The notes: generated by a model not told the origin, from the sequence alone. A stretch of 26,386 bases of DNA from Deltaproteobacteria bacterium (GCA_009668925.1 SBEK01000033.1:1-26386), one strand, 5' to 3'; positions 6,945-14,058 are shown, counted from the stretch's first letter. Translations and numbers: made by a program.

Positions 6945-7811
6945 TTATTTCTTCAGGCTTTTGTGCCAGGCCTCCGAGTTGGGGAAAAAGAGGGGCTCGC
7001 CGTATTTGTCCTTCCCGAAATCACGGATAATGAGCTGGCCTTTGTCCGCGGCGGCAACCCAGTTGATGAACTGGAGCGCTCCGGTGCGATTCACCCTGGG
7101 GAATTTGGCCTGATTAACCGGTATCAGGGACATGAAGTTCAGCATCGCCTGGTCACCCTCCACAAGAACGGCGAGTTTTATCTCTTTTTTCACAGACAGA
7201 TAGGTTGCCCGGTCGATGACTGTGTAAGCCTGTTTTTCGCTGGTGTAGCGCAGGGTCGGCACGTTTCCAGCCGATCCCTTTTCGTAAACGACATACCAGG
7301 AGCCGGCGGGCATGACTTCCGCCCCTTTCCAGAGTTCCATTTCGGCGACATGCGTCCCGGATTTATCCCCCCGGCTAATGAAGGTTGCCTGCCGCGAGGC
7401 GATCGCCCGGAGCGCCTGGGCCGCCGTCTTCATTCCTTTGATTCCCGCCGGATCATCCGCCGGTCCGACAATGACGAAATCGTTGTACATGATCGGGACC
7501 CGCTTAGTGCCGAAGCCATCCTTGACGAACTTTTCTTCGAGCGATTTGGCGTGGGCCAGGACCAGATCAAATTGGCCTCGTTCCGCCATTTTCAGGGCGG
7601 CGCCCGTTCCGGCCCCGACATGGCGCACCCGGATTCCCGTCTCTTTTTCGAACCCATCCTCGAGCGCGCCGACAATCCCGGCATCGATGGGTCCGATGGT
7701 ACTGGCCAGAAGAACGAAATTGTTCTCCGCGGACTTTCCGGTGGTATTCAGGGTGCCGCAGGCGGGAACAAGCAGCACGGTAAACAGCAGAAAAATTAAA
7801 TATCGTTTCAT
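6945..7811 (-). CDS. tupA: Tungstate-type ABC transporter substrate-binding lipoprotein
   Basis: A 288-aa periplasmic binding protein. The N-terminus is a lipoprotein signal (MKRYLIFLLFTVLLVPAC, lipid Cys18). The mature part has the TupA-like sequence: ASTIGPIDAGIVGALEDGFE, GIRVRHVGAGTGAALKMAERGQFDLVLAHAKSLEEKFV, then PIMYNDFVIVGPADDPAGIK and a SRGDKSGTH loop. This family binds tungstate, or less often molybdate, for TupBC or related permeases. The start has AAGGAG nine bases upstream. No permease or ATPase gene is within the window, and the next downstream gene is 440 bases away, so this is an orphan binding protein or one whose partners lie elsewhere. An inverted-repeat promoter/leader lies directly upstream. 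Confidence 0.85.
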   Translation of the reverse strand: MKRYLIFLLFTVLLVPACGTLNTTGKSAENNFVLLASTIGPIDAGIVGALEDGFEKETGIRVRHVGAGTGAALKMAERGQFDLVLAHAKSLEEKFVKDGFGTKRVPIMYNDFVIVGPADDPAGIKGMKTAAQALRAIASRQATFISRGDKSGTHVAEMELWKGAEVMPAGSWYVVYEKGSAGNVPTLRYTSEKQAYTVIDRATYLSVKKEIKLAVLVEGDQAMLNFMSLIPVNQAKFPRVNRTGALQFINWVAAADKGQLIIRDFGKDKYGEPLFFPNSEAWHKSLKK

Positions 7812-7835
7812 TGTTTGGAACTCCTTTCAGGGTTT

Positions 7836-7926
7836 ATTGCCAATGGATCACCGCCGATTCCCTTTCTATAGTTTGGGAACTCTTTGGATATAGCGGATTG
7901 ATAGGCAATGGACGACCGGATGTCAA
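7836..7926 (-). promoter_or_regulatory. tupA promoter with nested inverted-repeat leader
   Basis: On the minus strand, TTGACA (7926-7921), a 17-base spacer and TATCAA (7903-7898). Nested complementary blocks bracket the start region: GGCAAT (7904-7909) with ATTGCC (7836-7841), TGAT (7899-7902) with ATCA (7847-7850), and GCGG (7893-7896) with CCGC (7851-7854). They enclose a TTCCC/GGGAA hairpin, and the tupA Shine-Dalgarno follows. If transcription starts upstream this is a structured leader. If it starts from this promoter the outer blocks work only as DNA, for example as an operator. I do not recognise the Moco/Tuco riboswitch consensus. Confidence 0.45.
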
Positions 7927-8122
7927 GATAAAATATTACAATAAATTACCCATTCATACTTTTAACAACAAAAACTGATGATCTCCATCCGGATGGTTGG
8001 GAAACCTGCCGATCTGCTGATATTCTTCTACCATTGTTTTGAGGCGAAGCTGCACTATATCAATAAAAAAGAGCTCAAGCTGTCAACGACGACCACGACA
8101 TATGATGACGATGGATGGGAAG
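7927..8122. other. AT-rich intergenic region between divergent genes
   Basis: This stretch separates tupA (minus) from the frameshifted receiver gene (plus). It is AT-rich near 7930-7970. The plus-strand gene has weak start signals (GGGA a few bases before ATG 8123). I see no further gene. Confidence 0.4.
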
Positions 8123-8498
8123 ATGCGGATACTGATCCTGGAAGATAGAGCAAGCGATGCCGAAGTGGTAAAATTTTGTTTAACGGAAGCGGGATTTATC
8201 TTTGCAGAAAAATGCGTGACCAACGGGAAGGAATTCCTGGAAGCGCTTCACAAATTTCAGCCTGATCTGATTCTCTCGGATTACGATCTTCCGGATTATA
8301 ATGGGGCGTTGGCTCTTCGAGACGACCCGAAAATTATTTCCCCGGGTTCCCTTTATCCTGATCACGGGTGCGCTGGGCGAAAACGAAACACGGATGGGTG
8401 AGATGCTCTCTTTCGGCGCCGATGCCTGCGTTCTGAAAGATGATCTTGACCGGTTGCCCGCCGCTGTAGCAAAATACGGAATCAGGAATGAATTCTGA
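8123..8498 (+). pseudogene. Response-regulator receiver protein, single-base frameshift
   Basis: Two overlapping frames join into one CheY-like receiver of about 125 aa. The first (ATG 8123) reads MRILILEDRASDAEVVKF, with the acidic pair and the phosphoacceptor strand DLILSDYDLPDYNGALAL. The second, one base out of phase, reads ETTRKLFPRVPFILITGALGENE, then FGADACVLKDDL with the conserved Thr and Lys. One surplus base in CTCTTCG near 8315-8319 explains the break. Every catalytic residue survives across the two frames, so the event is recent or is a sequence error. Stand-alone receivers ending in LKDDLDRLP are usual partners of PAS-rich sensor kinases, none of which is in the window. Confidence 0.75.
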
Positions 8499-8530
8499 CG
8501 GAAACTCTCTTCAAAAAGCCGGAATCGGCG

Positions 8531-8971
8531 TCAAAACGGAGATTTATTCAGAACGGCCCAGTAAAGTCCTATTTGTGCAACGACCTTTGAGAAAGTGTCG
8601 AATTCGACCGGCTTGGTGAGGTAGCTGTTCACACCGAGATGATAGCTTTCAATTCTGTCCTGATCCAGGGCTGAGGACGTGAGCACGACGACCGGTATGA
8701 GCTTGGTGCGTTCATCCGTCCTGATTCGTCTCAAAATCTCCAATCCATCGATCTTCGGCAAATTGAGGTCCAGCAGAATTAATGCCGGGCGTTCACAAAG
8801 ACCGCAATCCGCATACTTCCCCTCATGAAAGATATAATCCATGGCGGCCTGGCCGTCTCTCAATACTTTGACCCGGTTGACGAGGTTGTTTTCGTTCAGA
8901 GCGTCCAAAGTCAGCTCGATATCAGCGGCGTTGTCTTCCACCAGAACAATATCCGGCATGGTCGTAATCAT
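8531..8971 (-). CDS. Rcp1-type single-domain response regulator
   Basis: A 146-aa CheY-like receiver with no output domain. The start ATG at 8971 (MITTMPDIVLVEDN) follows AAGGAAAAAGAAAAA. The longer frame to 9025 adds 18 residues without support. The acidic pair is E12-D13, the phosphoacceptor D68 (LILLDLNLPKIDG), with T98 and K120-P121. The GKYADCGLCERPALI insert before the phosphoacceptor and the C-terminal LYWAVLNKSPF are typical of the Rcp1 branch, whose founder is paired with cyanobacterial phytochrome Cph1. The PAS-LuxR regulator gene lies 168 bases upstream on the same strand. The frameshifted receiver is convergent. Confidence 0.88.
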   Translation of the reverse strand: MITTMPDIVLVEDNAADIELTLDALNENNLVNRVKVLRDGQAAMDYIFHEGKYADCGLCERPALILLDLNLPKIDGLEILRRIRTDERTKLIPVVVLTSSALDQDRIESYHLGVNSYLTKPVEFDTFSKVVAQIGLYWAVLNKSPF

Positions 8972-9125
8972 TTTTTCTTTTTCCTTTCCGGTCGATGAAG
9001 AGACGATAGCCCGATAACCGGTCAATTTGAAACGGGAAATATCTATTCGCTAATAGTCTTACTGAGATTGGCAATCTAGAGAATCGCGGGAAAAAAGTAA
9101 ATTGTATTTAATATTATTCAAAATG

Positions 9126-9140
9126 GGTATTTAAAATACC
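9126..9140 (-). terminator. Weak AT-rich hairpin at the end of the PAS-LuxR gene
   Basis: GGTATTT-A-AAATACC forms a 7-bp hairpin with a one-base centre that begins at the last base of the stop codon. On the minus strand it is followed by CATTTTG. The stem is too AT-rich and the T-run too short for a confident call. It could be an attenuator before the Rcp1-like gene. Confidence 0.3.
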
Positions 9141-10129
9141 TAATTTTCAAATTTCTGAAGCCACAACAATAGGTTTGCTTTGGCATTAGTCAAGCCCAGT
9201 TTCTTGCGGATATGCCTTCTGTGAACATCAACTGACCCGCCGGCTATCCCCAATATTTCGGCAATTTCTTTCGTGGACATGCCCTGTTTGACCAGCGTTG
9301 CCACCCTGACTTCCTGCGGGGTAAAATCGAACTGCTGCAAGTGATGGAGGAGGGGCGTCGTGATTTCATTCAGATGCGCTTCGATGATCTCAAGATAGGA
9401 TCGCTGCCCGGCATCCGGAATTTTTTTCTTCATTTGCTCAACATAGGGGAGTACCAGATTCTTTATGTTGGTGACGAATCGCTCTTCCATGATCTTCTTG
9501 TCTTCTTCCCGCTGCTGCAGAAGAACCTTAAGCGCAATGTTGAGTTCCTGAAGGGATTGGCCTTTTATTTCAAGCTCCGCCGTCCGCTTCTTAACCATTT
9601 CTTCAAGATGCAGGCGATGCTTTTCCAGATCCTCCTCCATCCGCCTGCGCTCGCTGATATCGCGGACAACGGCGAGGGTGACGATCTCGGCCGACGCGTG
9701 CAGCGGTCCGAGGGATATGTCGACGGGAAATTCGGTTCCATCTTTCCGTCTGCCGCACAGTTCCAATCCCGTGCCCATCCGCCGCACGTGAGGCGCAGCC
9801 ATATATTGCCGGCGATCTTCCAGGTGATCCTTGCGGAAACGATCGGGCACGACGATATCGTGCTCCAGACCGATCAACTCTTCCCCTGCATAGCCGAATA
9901 AGCGCTCGGCCTCCTGATTCACCTGGATGATGATGCCCTGGCTGTCGACAACGAGAATGGCATCAGGTGCAAATTGAAAAAGACCCTCGAACATCGCTTT
10001 CGTCTCGGCGAGTTCGGCCTCATATTTTTCCTTTTGCTCGTTTATCCGTTCCAGTTCATCAATGCGCCTCCGCAGTTTTATCAGGTCATTGATGAGCCGC
10101 TCTTTCGACAAATCTTCAAATGATGGCAT
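9140..10129 (-). CDS. PAS-domain LuxR-family transcriptional regulator
   Basis: A 329-aa soluble regulator. A short coiled coil (about 5-48) leads into one PAS domain (about 48-165) recognisable from FEGLFQFAPDAILVVDSQGIIIQVN, AERLFGYAGEELIG and TLAVVRDISERRRME. A second, longer coiled coil (about 165-240) follows, and then a GerE/LuxR helix-turn-helix (about 265-325: FTPQEVRVATLVKQGMSTKEIAEIL, SVDVHRRHIRKKLGL). There is no kinase or receiver domain, so signal sensing and DNA binding are combined in one chain. The ligand of the PAS domain is not apparent. AAGGG stands six bases before the ATG. The Rcp1-like receiver follows on the same strand, suggesting a shared signalling unit. Confidence 0.88.
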   Translation of the reverse strand: MPSFEDLSKERLINDLIKLRRRIDELERINEQKEKYEAELAETKAMFEGLFQFAPDAILVVDSQGIIIQVNQEAERLFGYAGEELIGLEHDIVVPDRFRKDHLEDRRQYMAAPHVRRMGTGLELCGRRKDGTEFPVDISLGPLHASAEIVTLAVVRDISERRRMEEDLEKHRLHLEEMVKKRTAELEIKGQSLQELNIALKVLLQQREEDKKIMEERFVTNIKNLVLPYVEQMKKKIPDAGQRSYLEIIEAHLNEITTPLLHHLQQFDFTPQEVRVATLVKQGMSTKEIAEILGIAGGSVDVHRRHIRKKLGLTNAKANLLLWLQKFEN

Positions 10130-10262
10130 GTGATCCCTTCGTGCACGACCAATCCGCAGCTTCAGGTTGATCTGCCCTGAAATATCATGATTGATTCACA
10201 AATGCTACTAGGTGCTTAAATTATTTATCCCGGGAATTTCAGAAAGAAGGGGGCAATCACCC

Positions 10263-10283
10263 TGCGGGTGGCGAGTTTGCCCC
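10263..10283. repeat. Short repeat TGCGGGTGGCGAGTTTGCCCC, copy 1
   Basis: Identical over 21 bases to 10459-10479. Its first half recurs, on the other strand, at 6540-6560. In both copies here it precedes, on the plus strand, a segment matching the MFS gene's 3' end, so it was part of the duplicated unit. Confidence 0.75.
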
Positions 10284-10346
10284 GTTTCGATAACAAATAG
10301 ACCACATAAAAGATTTTCTATATTTCCTTTGTCGGCAACTCGTCTA

Positions 10347-10374
10347 GTAGGGAACGGTCGCGACCGTTCCCTAC
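10347..10374. repeat. Perfect 28-bp palindrome centred on GGTCGCGACC
   Basis: The left arm GTAGGGAACGGTCG is followed directly by its exact reverse complement. A diverged half copy sits at 6558-6576. It interrupts the duplicated unit of the MFS 3' end: the other copy of the unit lacks it. This behaviour fits a REP/BIME-like mobile palindrome. Confidence 0.8.
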
Positions 10375-10380
10375 ATCTCC

Positions 10381-10434
10381 GCGAGAATGGTTTCCGTATT
10401 TTACTTTCTGTAAATCTTCGGGATACGTGCGCGC
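10381..10434 (-). pseudogene. Decayed duplicate of the MFS gene 3' end
   Basis: These bases match 10493-10546, which encode the last 18 residues of the MFS transporter, over about 50 positions with few differences (shared core TTTACTTTCTGTAA, then CTTCGGGATACGTGCGCG). Read on the minus strand the copy gives RTYPEDLQKVK and then diverges. Flanking copies of the 21-base repeat show the duplication extended beyond the gene. Confidence 0.75.
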
Positions 10435-10458
10435 CCACCCCTCGTGACCTTTAGGTTA

Positions 10459-10479
10459 TGCGGGTGGCGAGTTTGCCCC
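10459..10479. repeat. Short repeat TGCGGGTGGCGAGTTTGCCCC, copy 2
   Basis: The second identical copy, ending seven bases before the stop codon of the MFS gene. The adjacent CTCGTGACCTTTAGGTTAT (10441-10459) resembles the TGACCTTAAGGTCA insert at 13.1 kb. Confidence 0.75.
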
Positions 10480-10485
10480 TCACGT

Positions 10486-11784
10486 TTACTCAGCCAGAAT
10501 CGTCTCGTGCTTTACTTTCTGTAAGTCTTCGGGATACGTGCGCGACGCGATCAGGAAGAGGATGCCCGCCGCGATGCCGAAGAGTCCGCAAAGCATGAAA
10601 GCCATGCCCAGTCCGGAGGCGCCGCCGCCCAAGCGGTCGGAGACAAATCCGACAATGTAGGGCCCCCAGGCGCCGCCCAGCATGTATTGCGCGAAAATGG
10701 CCAGCCCCATGGAAAGCCCCTTATGGGCCACCGGTACGACGTCCTGCGAGATGGCGGCAATCGCCGGCATCGCCATGGCCGAAGCGATTCCGAATACGGC
10801 GGCCAGCGCAATGCCCAGATAGCTGAACTCGAGGAGCACGGCCCCGATCAGCATCGAACCGCCGACGATATAAGCCACCACCGGGATATACATCCGTCCG
10901 CGGGGATTTTTTTTCTGCCAGAAATCGGCGAGAAATCCGCCCAGCGGCGCGCCGAGGATTGCGGTCAAGCCGATGCCGCCGGTAATCAATCCGGCTGTCC
11001 CCTCGGTGATGTGCAGCATGCGCATCATCAGGCTCGGCAGCCAGACCAGAAACGAGGATGTCATGAAGACCGCGATGCCCAGCCCCGGATAAAACCAGCG
11101 CATGGTCGGCAGCTGCAAGACGTCGACGAGCGCGGTGAAGAATCCCTTGATGCCGCCCGCGGTATCGGGACGTTCCGCGGTTTTGTAATCGGTCATGAAG
11201 AAAGCCATAATACCCAGGATCACACCGGGGATCGCGAAGAAAAGAAAGGGCGTTCGCCAGCCGTATTTCACGGAGAGGATTCCCCCTAGAATGACGCCGG
11301 CCGCCGCGCCCAGGGGAATGGCGATATGAAAAATGCCCATGGCCCAGCCGCGCCGCTCCCTGGAATAGGACGCGCTGATCATGGCCGTGCCACCGGGGAC
11401 GAACCCGGCCTCCCCAAGGCCGACAAAGAAGCGGGGAATCAAAACGCCGGTGAAATGTCGGGCCAGCCCCGTGGCAAAGGTCGCCATACTCCAGAGGACG
11501 GCCATCAGGGCAATCGCCTTCCGCCGGCTCCAGCGGTCGATCAGATAGGCGATGGGAAAGGAGAAAAACGCCATGCCGAAGATCAGGACGGTGGAGGCCA
11601 GGCCGCACTGCGCGTCCGTCAATCCCAGATCGATCTTCATCGGCTGCAGGATGACGGAGAAGACCTGCCGGTCCATATAGTTGATGATGTACAGGAGCGT
11701 GCAGACGATCAGGACATAATGGGCTCGCCAGCCGCCTGTCGTAAGTATAGAGGGTTTTGGGGCATTCGCCTCGCCGTCCTTCAT
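10486..11784 (-). CDS. MFS transporter, probable organic-anion type
   Basis: A 432-aa inner-membrane protein with about twelve hydrophobic segments and a central cytoplasmic loop (about 205-220). The loop 2-3 motif is present as AYLIDRWSRRKA. NYMDRQVFSVILQPMKIDLGLTDAQ in and after segment 1 is characteristic of the anion:cation symporter/spinster-like MFS groups, which move organic acids. GAGGAGG lies close before the ATG. The gene begins 18 bases after the activase gene, making it the last gene of the CoA-reductase-like operon and a plausible importer of its substrate acid. Its 3' end is partly duplicated downstream. Confidence 0.88.
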   Translation of the reverse strand: MKDGEANAPKPSILTTGGWRAHYVLIVCTLLYIINYMDRQVFSVILQPMKIDLGLTDAQCGLASTVLIFGMAFFSFPIAYLIDRWSRRKAIALMAVLWSMATFATGLARHFTGVLIPRFFVGLGEAGFVPGGTAMISASYSRERRGWAMGIFHIAIPLGAAAGVILGGILSVKYGWRTPFLFFAIPGVILGIMAFFMTDYKTAERPDTAGGIKGFFTALVDVLQLPTMRWFYPGLGIAVFMTSSFLVWLPSLMMRMLHITEGTAGLITGGIGLTAILGAPLGGFLADFWQKKNPRGRMYIPVVAYIVGGSMLIGAVLLEFSYLGIALAAVFGIASAMAMPAIAAISQDVVPVAHKGLSMGLAIFAQYMLGGAWGPYIVGFVSDRLGGGASGLGMAFMLCGLFGIAAGILFLIASRTYPEDLQKVKHETILAE

Positions 11785-11802
11785 GATCGCCTCCTCAAAA
11801 TT

Positions 11803-12591
11803 TCAGGTTTGATTTTCCGAAGCCAGGCAGGCGGCGCCAAAGGCGGCGGTCAGCCTGGGGTGATCCGGCACCAGGATTTTTGTGCCAAGCGCGTCGCCTA
11901 CGGCCTCTACGAGGCCGGCGTCCTCTCCGCCGCCGCCCGCGAGCACGACATCCGGCGTGAGCTTTAGTCGTTTAACCAGCATGCTTACCTTGGCGGCCAT
12001 GGCCCGGTGGACCCCGGCCAGAATGTCCGCCGGCTTGGCTCCTTCGGCAATGCGGGAGATGGTTTCCGACTCGGCAAACACGGCGCAGTTGGTGGAAAAT
12101 TCGACGGGGTTTTCCGACTGCAGCGAAAGCGGTCCGATTTCATCGAGCGGAACGTGCAGGATGCGGGAAATGACCTGCAGGAAACGCCCGGACCCGGTGG
12201 CGCATTTTTCGCTCATCAGAAAATCGGCGATGCGTCCTTCCGGCGTGATTTTTGCCGCCTTGGTGAACTGCCCCCCGATGTCGATGATCATCCGGGCGGA
12301 CGGGAAGATCCGGTGGCATCCTTTCGCCTGGCAGGAAATGTCGGAAACCTGCCGGGCCGGGAAGGGCGTACTTTCGGCGCCGAGTCCGGTGACCACGAGG
12401 CCGGAGAGTTGTTCAAACGAGATGCCGGCATGGGCGAGGACGTCATCCATGACTTTCTTGGCACCATTTTTGTAGTTGCCGCCGGAAGCGATCAGGCTCG
12501 ACGCCGCGATTTCTCCGCGGCTTGTCAAAACCGCTTTGATGGAGACGGAGCCCATGTCGAGCCCGGCATAATATCTGTTTGAATTGCTCAT
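11803..12591 (-). CDS. ASKHA ATPase activase, BcrD/BzdQ-like position
   Basis: A 262-aa iron-sulfur ATPase of the BadF/BadG/BcrA/HgdC family, which drives electrons at the cost of ATP into CoA-ester reductases or dehydratases. The ASKHA fold shows LDMGSVSIKAVL (11-22), the VTGLG phosphate loop and AGGGGEDAG. Cluster ligands are C130 (EKCATGSGRF) and C169 (NCAVFAESE), corresponding to Cys127 and Cys166 of HgdC. Two features differ from the paralogue at 13228-14058: GSV replaces GST in the first phosphate loop, and IDIGGQFTK replaces IDIGGQDSK. The ATG shares a base with the stop of the upstream gene (TAATG) and has GGAGC nearby, so it is probably translationally coupled. Confidence 0.88.
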   Translation of the reverse strand: MSNSNRYYAGLDMGSVSIKAVLTSRGEIAASSLIASGGNYKNGAKKVMDDVLAHAGISFEQLSGLVVTGLGAESTPFPARQVSDISCQAKGCHRIFPSARMIIDIGGQFTKAAKITPEGRIADFLMSEKCATGSGRFLQVISRILHVPLDEIGPLSLQSENPVEFSTNCAVFAESETISRIAEGAKPADILAGVHRAMAAKVSMLVKRLKLTPDVVLAGGGGEDAGLVEAVGDALGTKILVPDHPRLTAAFGAACLASENQT

Positions 12592-13025
12592 TAAAGCTCC
12601 GATTTGTCCCCCGCTGACGGGGGGCAGGGGGGTGGTGATATTTGCCGAATGACCTTTTCTATTTGTTTTGCCACACCCTGAATGTTCGTAAGCACTTCGT
12701 TATCCGTGAAACGGGCGACCCAAAAGCCCGCCTGATTCAATTCATTTGTTCTTCTTTTGTCCTCTTCAAATTTGTCATCATGGGTAATGCCATCCACCTC
12801 AATGATCAAACGCAGTTCTTTGCACATGAAATCGGCTATGTAATTCAATACAGGCCTTTGCCTTCTGAATGGATAACCTTTCATTTGCCCTGCGCGCAAG
12901 ACATACTTCCATAAGCAAGCTTCGGCTTTTGTCATTTCTTTGCGAAGTTTGCTGGCAAAAGGTTGTAGAGTTTTATTGTACCGGCACAAGTTATCTCGCT
13001 CTGTTTTAATACCTTCATCCTGCAT
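12591..13025 (-). CDS. DUF559-type endonuclease-like protein
   Basis: A 144-aa protein of the DUF559 family, related to very-short-patch-repair-like endonucleases. Signatures are the N-terminal LRKEMTKAEACLWKYVL, then GYPFRRQRPVLNYIADFMC, LIIEVDGITHDD and GFWVARFTDNEVLTN, with the ExD-type catalytic strand. The frame is open further, to 13130, but that part is interspersed-repeat DNA. The ATG at 13025 gives the usual family N-terminus, although no Shine-Dalgarno is visible. The C-terminal tail (SPPPCPPSAGDKSEL) is encoded by a G-rich repeat. It sits between two activase genes of an otherwise metabolic operon, so it is probably a passenger insertion. DUF559 proteins are often mobile and of unproven function. 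Confidence 0.82.
   Translation of the reverse strand: MQDEGIKTERDNLCRYNKTLQPFASKLRKEMTKAEACLWKYVLRAGQMKGYPFRRQRPVLNYIADFMCKELRLIIEVDGITHDDKFEEDKRRTNELNQAGFWVARFTDNEVLTNIQGVAKQIEKVIRQISPPPCPPSAGDKSEL
12605..12635. repeat. G-rich hairpin repeat, copy 2, inside a coding region
   Basis: TGTCCCCC-GCTGAC-GGGGGG followed by CAGGGGGGTGG, closely matching 2557-2585. It encodes the proline-rich end of the DUF559 protein, showing that the repeat has moved into or replaced the gene's natural 3' end. Confidence 0.7.
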
Positions 13026-13055
13026 TATGGACGGTATGCGAATAAATCTTGTTCT

Positions 13056-13132
13056 GGACAACCTCCCCCTCAATCCCCCTCCTAACCTAATGACCTTAAG
13101 GTCACACGAGGTCACGCGAGAGGGGGACAACC
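13056..13132. repeat. G-rich repeat, copy 3, interrupted by a TGACCTTAAGGTCA insert
   Basis: On the minus strand TGTCCCCCTCTC and GGAGGGGGATTGAGGGGGAGG correspond to the two parts of the 2557-2585 repeat, but about 30 bases separate them. The insert contains the perfect 14-bp palindrome TGACCTTAAGGTCA (13091-13104) and a partial second GTGACCTCG. A related CTCGTGACCTTTAGGTTAT occurs at 10441-10459. The block lies between the activase and DUF559 genes. Confidence 0.6.
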
Positions 13133-13227
13133 ATTCCTATCACGGAGTTTATCTCGTAAATGCTGGTGATGCCCTCGCCAGCGGAGATAGGGACGCACCT
13201 GCCCCAGAGAGGAGCAACCGATTTGGC

Positions 13228-14058
13228 CTAAGCAAAAAAGGTGACGTCCTCTTTTCTTCTCTCTTTGACCGGCCTTACGCCCCGGTCGTAAAAATCTTTT
13301 CCGACCAGCGCCGCGCCCAGCGCACCGGTAATAAAAGGCTCCGGCGGGGTAAGCACCGGAAATCCGACCTTGCCCGCGATGGCTTTCACAAGCCCGATGT
13401 TTTTGGCGCCGCCGCCCGTCACCACCACATCTTTCTCGATGCCCAGGTGGCGCGTCATATTGACGACGCGTGCGGCGATGGCCTCGTGCAGGCCGGCCAC
13501 GATCTCCGCAACGCCGGCGCCCTCGGCCAGGCGCGAGGTCACTTCGTGTTCGGCAAAAACCGTGCACATGTTGGAAATCTGGACAAAGCCGCTGGCTTTC
13601 TGCGAAATCTCGCCCATGTCCACGAGATTGATGCCGAGCGTCTCGGCGATGACTTCCAGGAAACGCCCTGTTCCCGCTGCGCATTTATCGTTCATCACGA
13701 AGTTGGCGACTTTGCCGGCGGCGTCGAGCTTGATCCCCTTGGAATCCTGGCCGCCGATGTCGATAATGATTTTGGCGGAGGGGAAGAGGGCGCGGATGCC
13801 CCGGGCGTGGCAGGTGATTTCGGTGATCTGCTTGTCGGCGAAAGGAACGTTGATGCGGCCGTAGCCGGTTGCAACAATGAAGTCGAGGCTTGCAAAATCG
13901 ACGCCCGCCTTCACGAGGGTATCCTCGGTGACCTTAAGCGCCAGGTGCCGGTGCTCCGCGCCGGTCGGCCCGATGTGCGAAGCCAGCATTTTTTCTTTTT
14001 CATCCACAATCACCACTTTCGTCATCGTGGACCCGATATCAATTCCGGCAAACGGCAT
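13228..14058 (-). CDS. ASKHA ATPase activase, BcrA/BzdP-like position
   Basis: A 276-aa 2-hydroxyacyl-CoA dehydratase/benzoyl-CoA reductase activase with textbook motifs: IDIGSTMTKVV (6-16), VATGYGR, IIDIGGQDSK (98-107), C126 in DKCAAGTGRF, C165 in NMCTVFAEHE, and VVVTGGGAKNIG. The two Cys, one pair per subunit in the homodimeric HgdC, would hold a [4Fe-4S] cluster at a dimer interface. ATP hydrolysis then drives single low-potential electrons into the partner reductase. AGGTGA precedes the ATG. The gene follows the 434-aa subunit gene by 82 bases that include a heptad array. With the second activase it could form a heterodimer, as in benzoyl-CoA reductases. Confidence 0.92.
   Translation of the reverse strand: MPFAGIDIGSTMTKVVIVDEKEKMLASHIGPTGAEHRHLALKVTEDTLVKAGVDFASLDFIVATGYGRINVPFADKQITEITCHARGIRALFPSAKIIIDIGGQDSKGIKLDAAGKVANFVMNDKCAAGTGRFLEVIAETLGINLVDMGEISQKASGFVQISNMCTVFAEHEVTSRLAEGAGVAEIVAGLHEAIAARVVNMTRHLGIEKDVVVTGGGAKNIGLVKAIAGKVGFPVLTPPEPFITGALGAALVGKDFYDRGVRPVKERRKEDVTFFA

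Larger units (their letters stand above)
10130..10485. other. Intergenic stretch built of duplicated and palindromic repeats
   Basis: About 355 bases between the PAS-LuxR and MFS genes, both read on the minus strand. It contains two copies of a 21-base repeat, a perfect 28-bp palindrome, a decayed copy of the MFS gene's 3' end and a CGTGACCT/AGGTTATG imperfect palindrome. No independent gene is visible. Confidence 0.65.

Noticed and set aside
6924..7799. Open frame of 291 codons on the plus strand
   Set aside because: Antisense to tupA, which has a lipobox, strong SD and family motifs.
7836..7926. Moco/Tuco riboswitch
   Set aside because: The position before a tungstate protein is suggestive, but I cannot find the conserved core, so only an inverted-repeat leader is reported.
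10721..11608. Open frame of 295 codons on the minus strand inside the MFS gene
   Set aside because: Alternate frame of a clear transporter gene, and its translation is basic and motif-free.
12591..13025. Toxin-antitoxin or restriction-modification component
   Set aside because: The DUF559 gene has no adjacent methylase or antitoxin. Its neighbours are metabolic activases.
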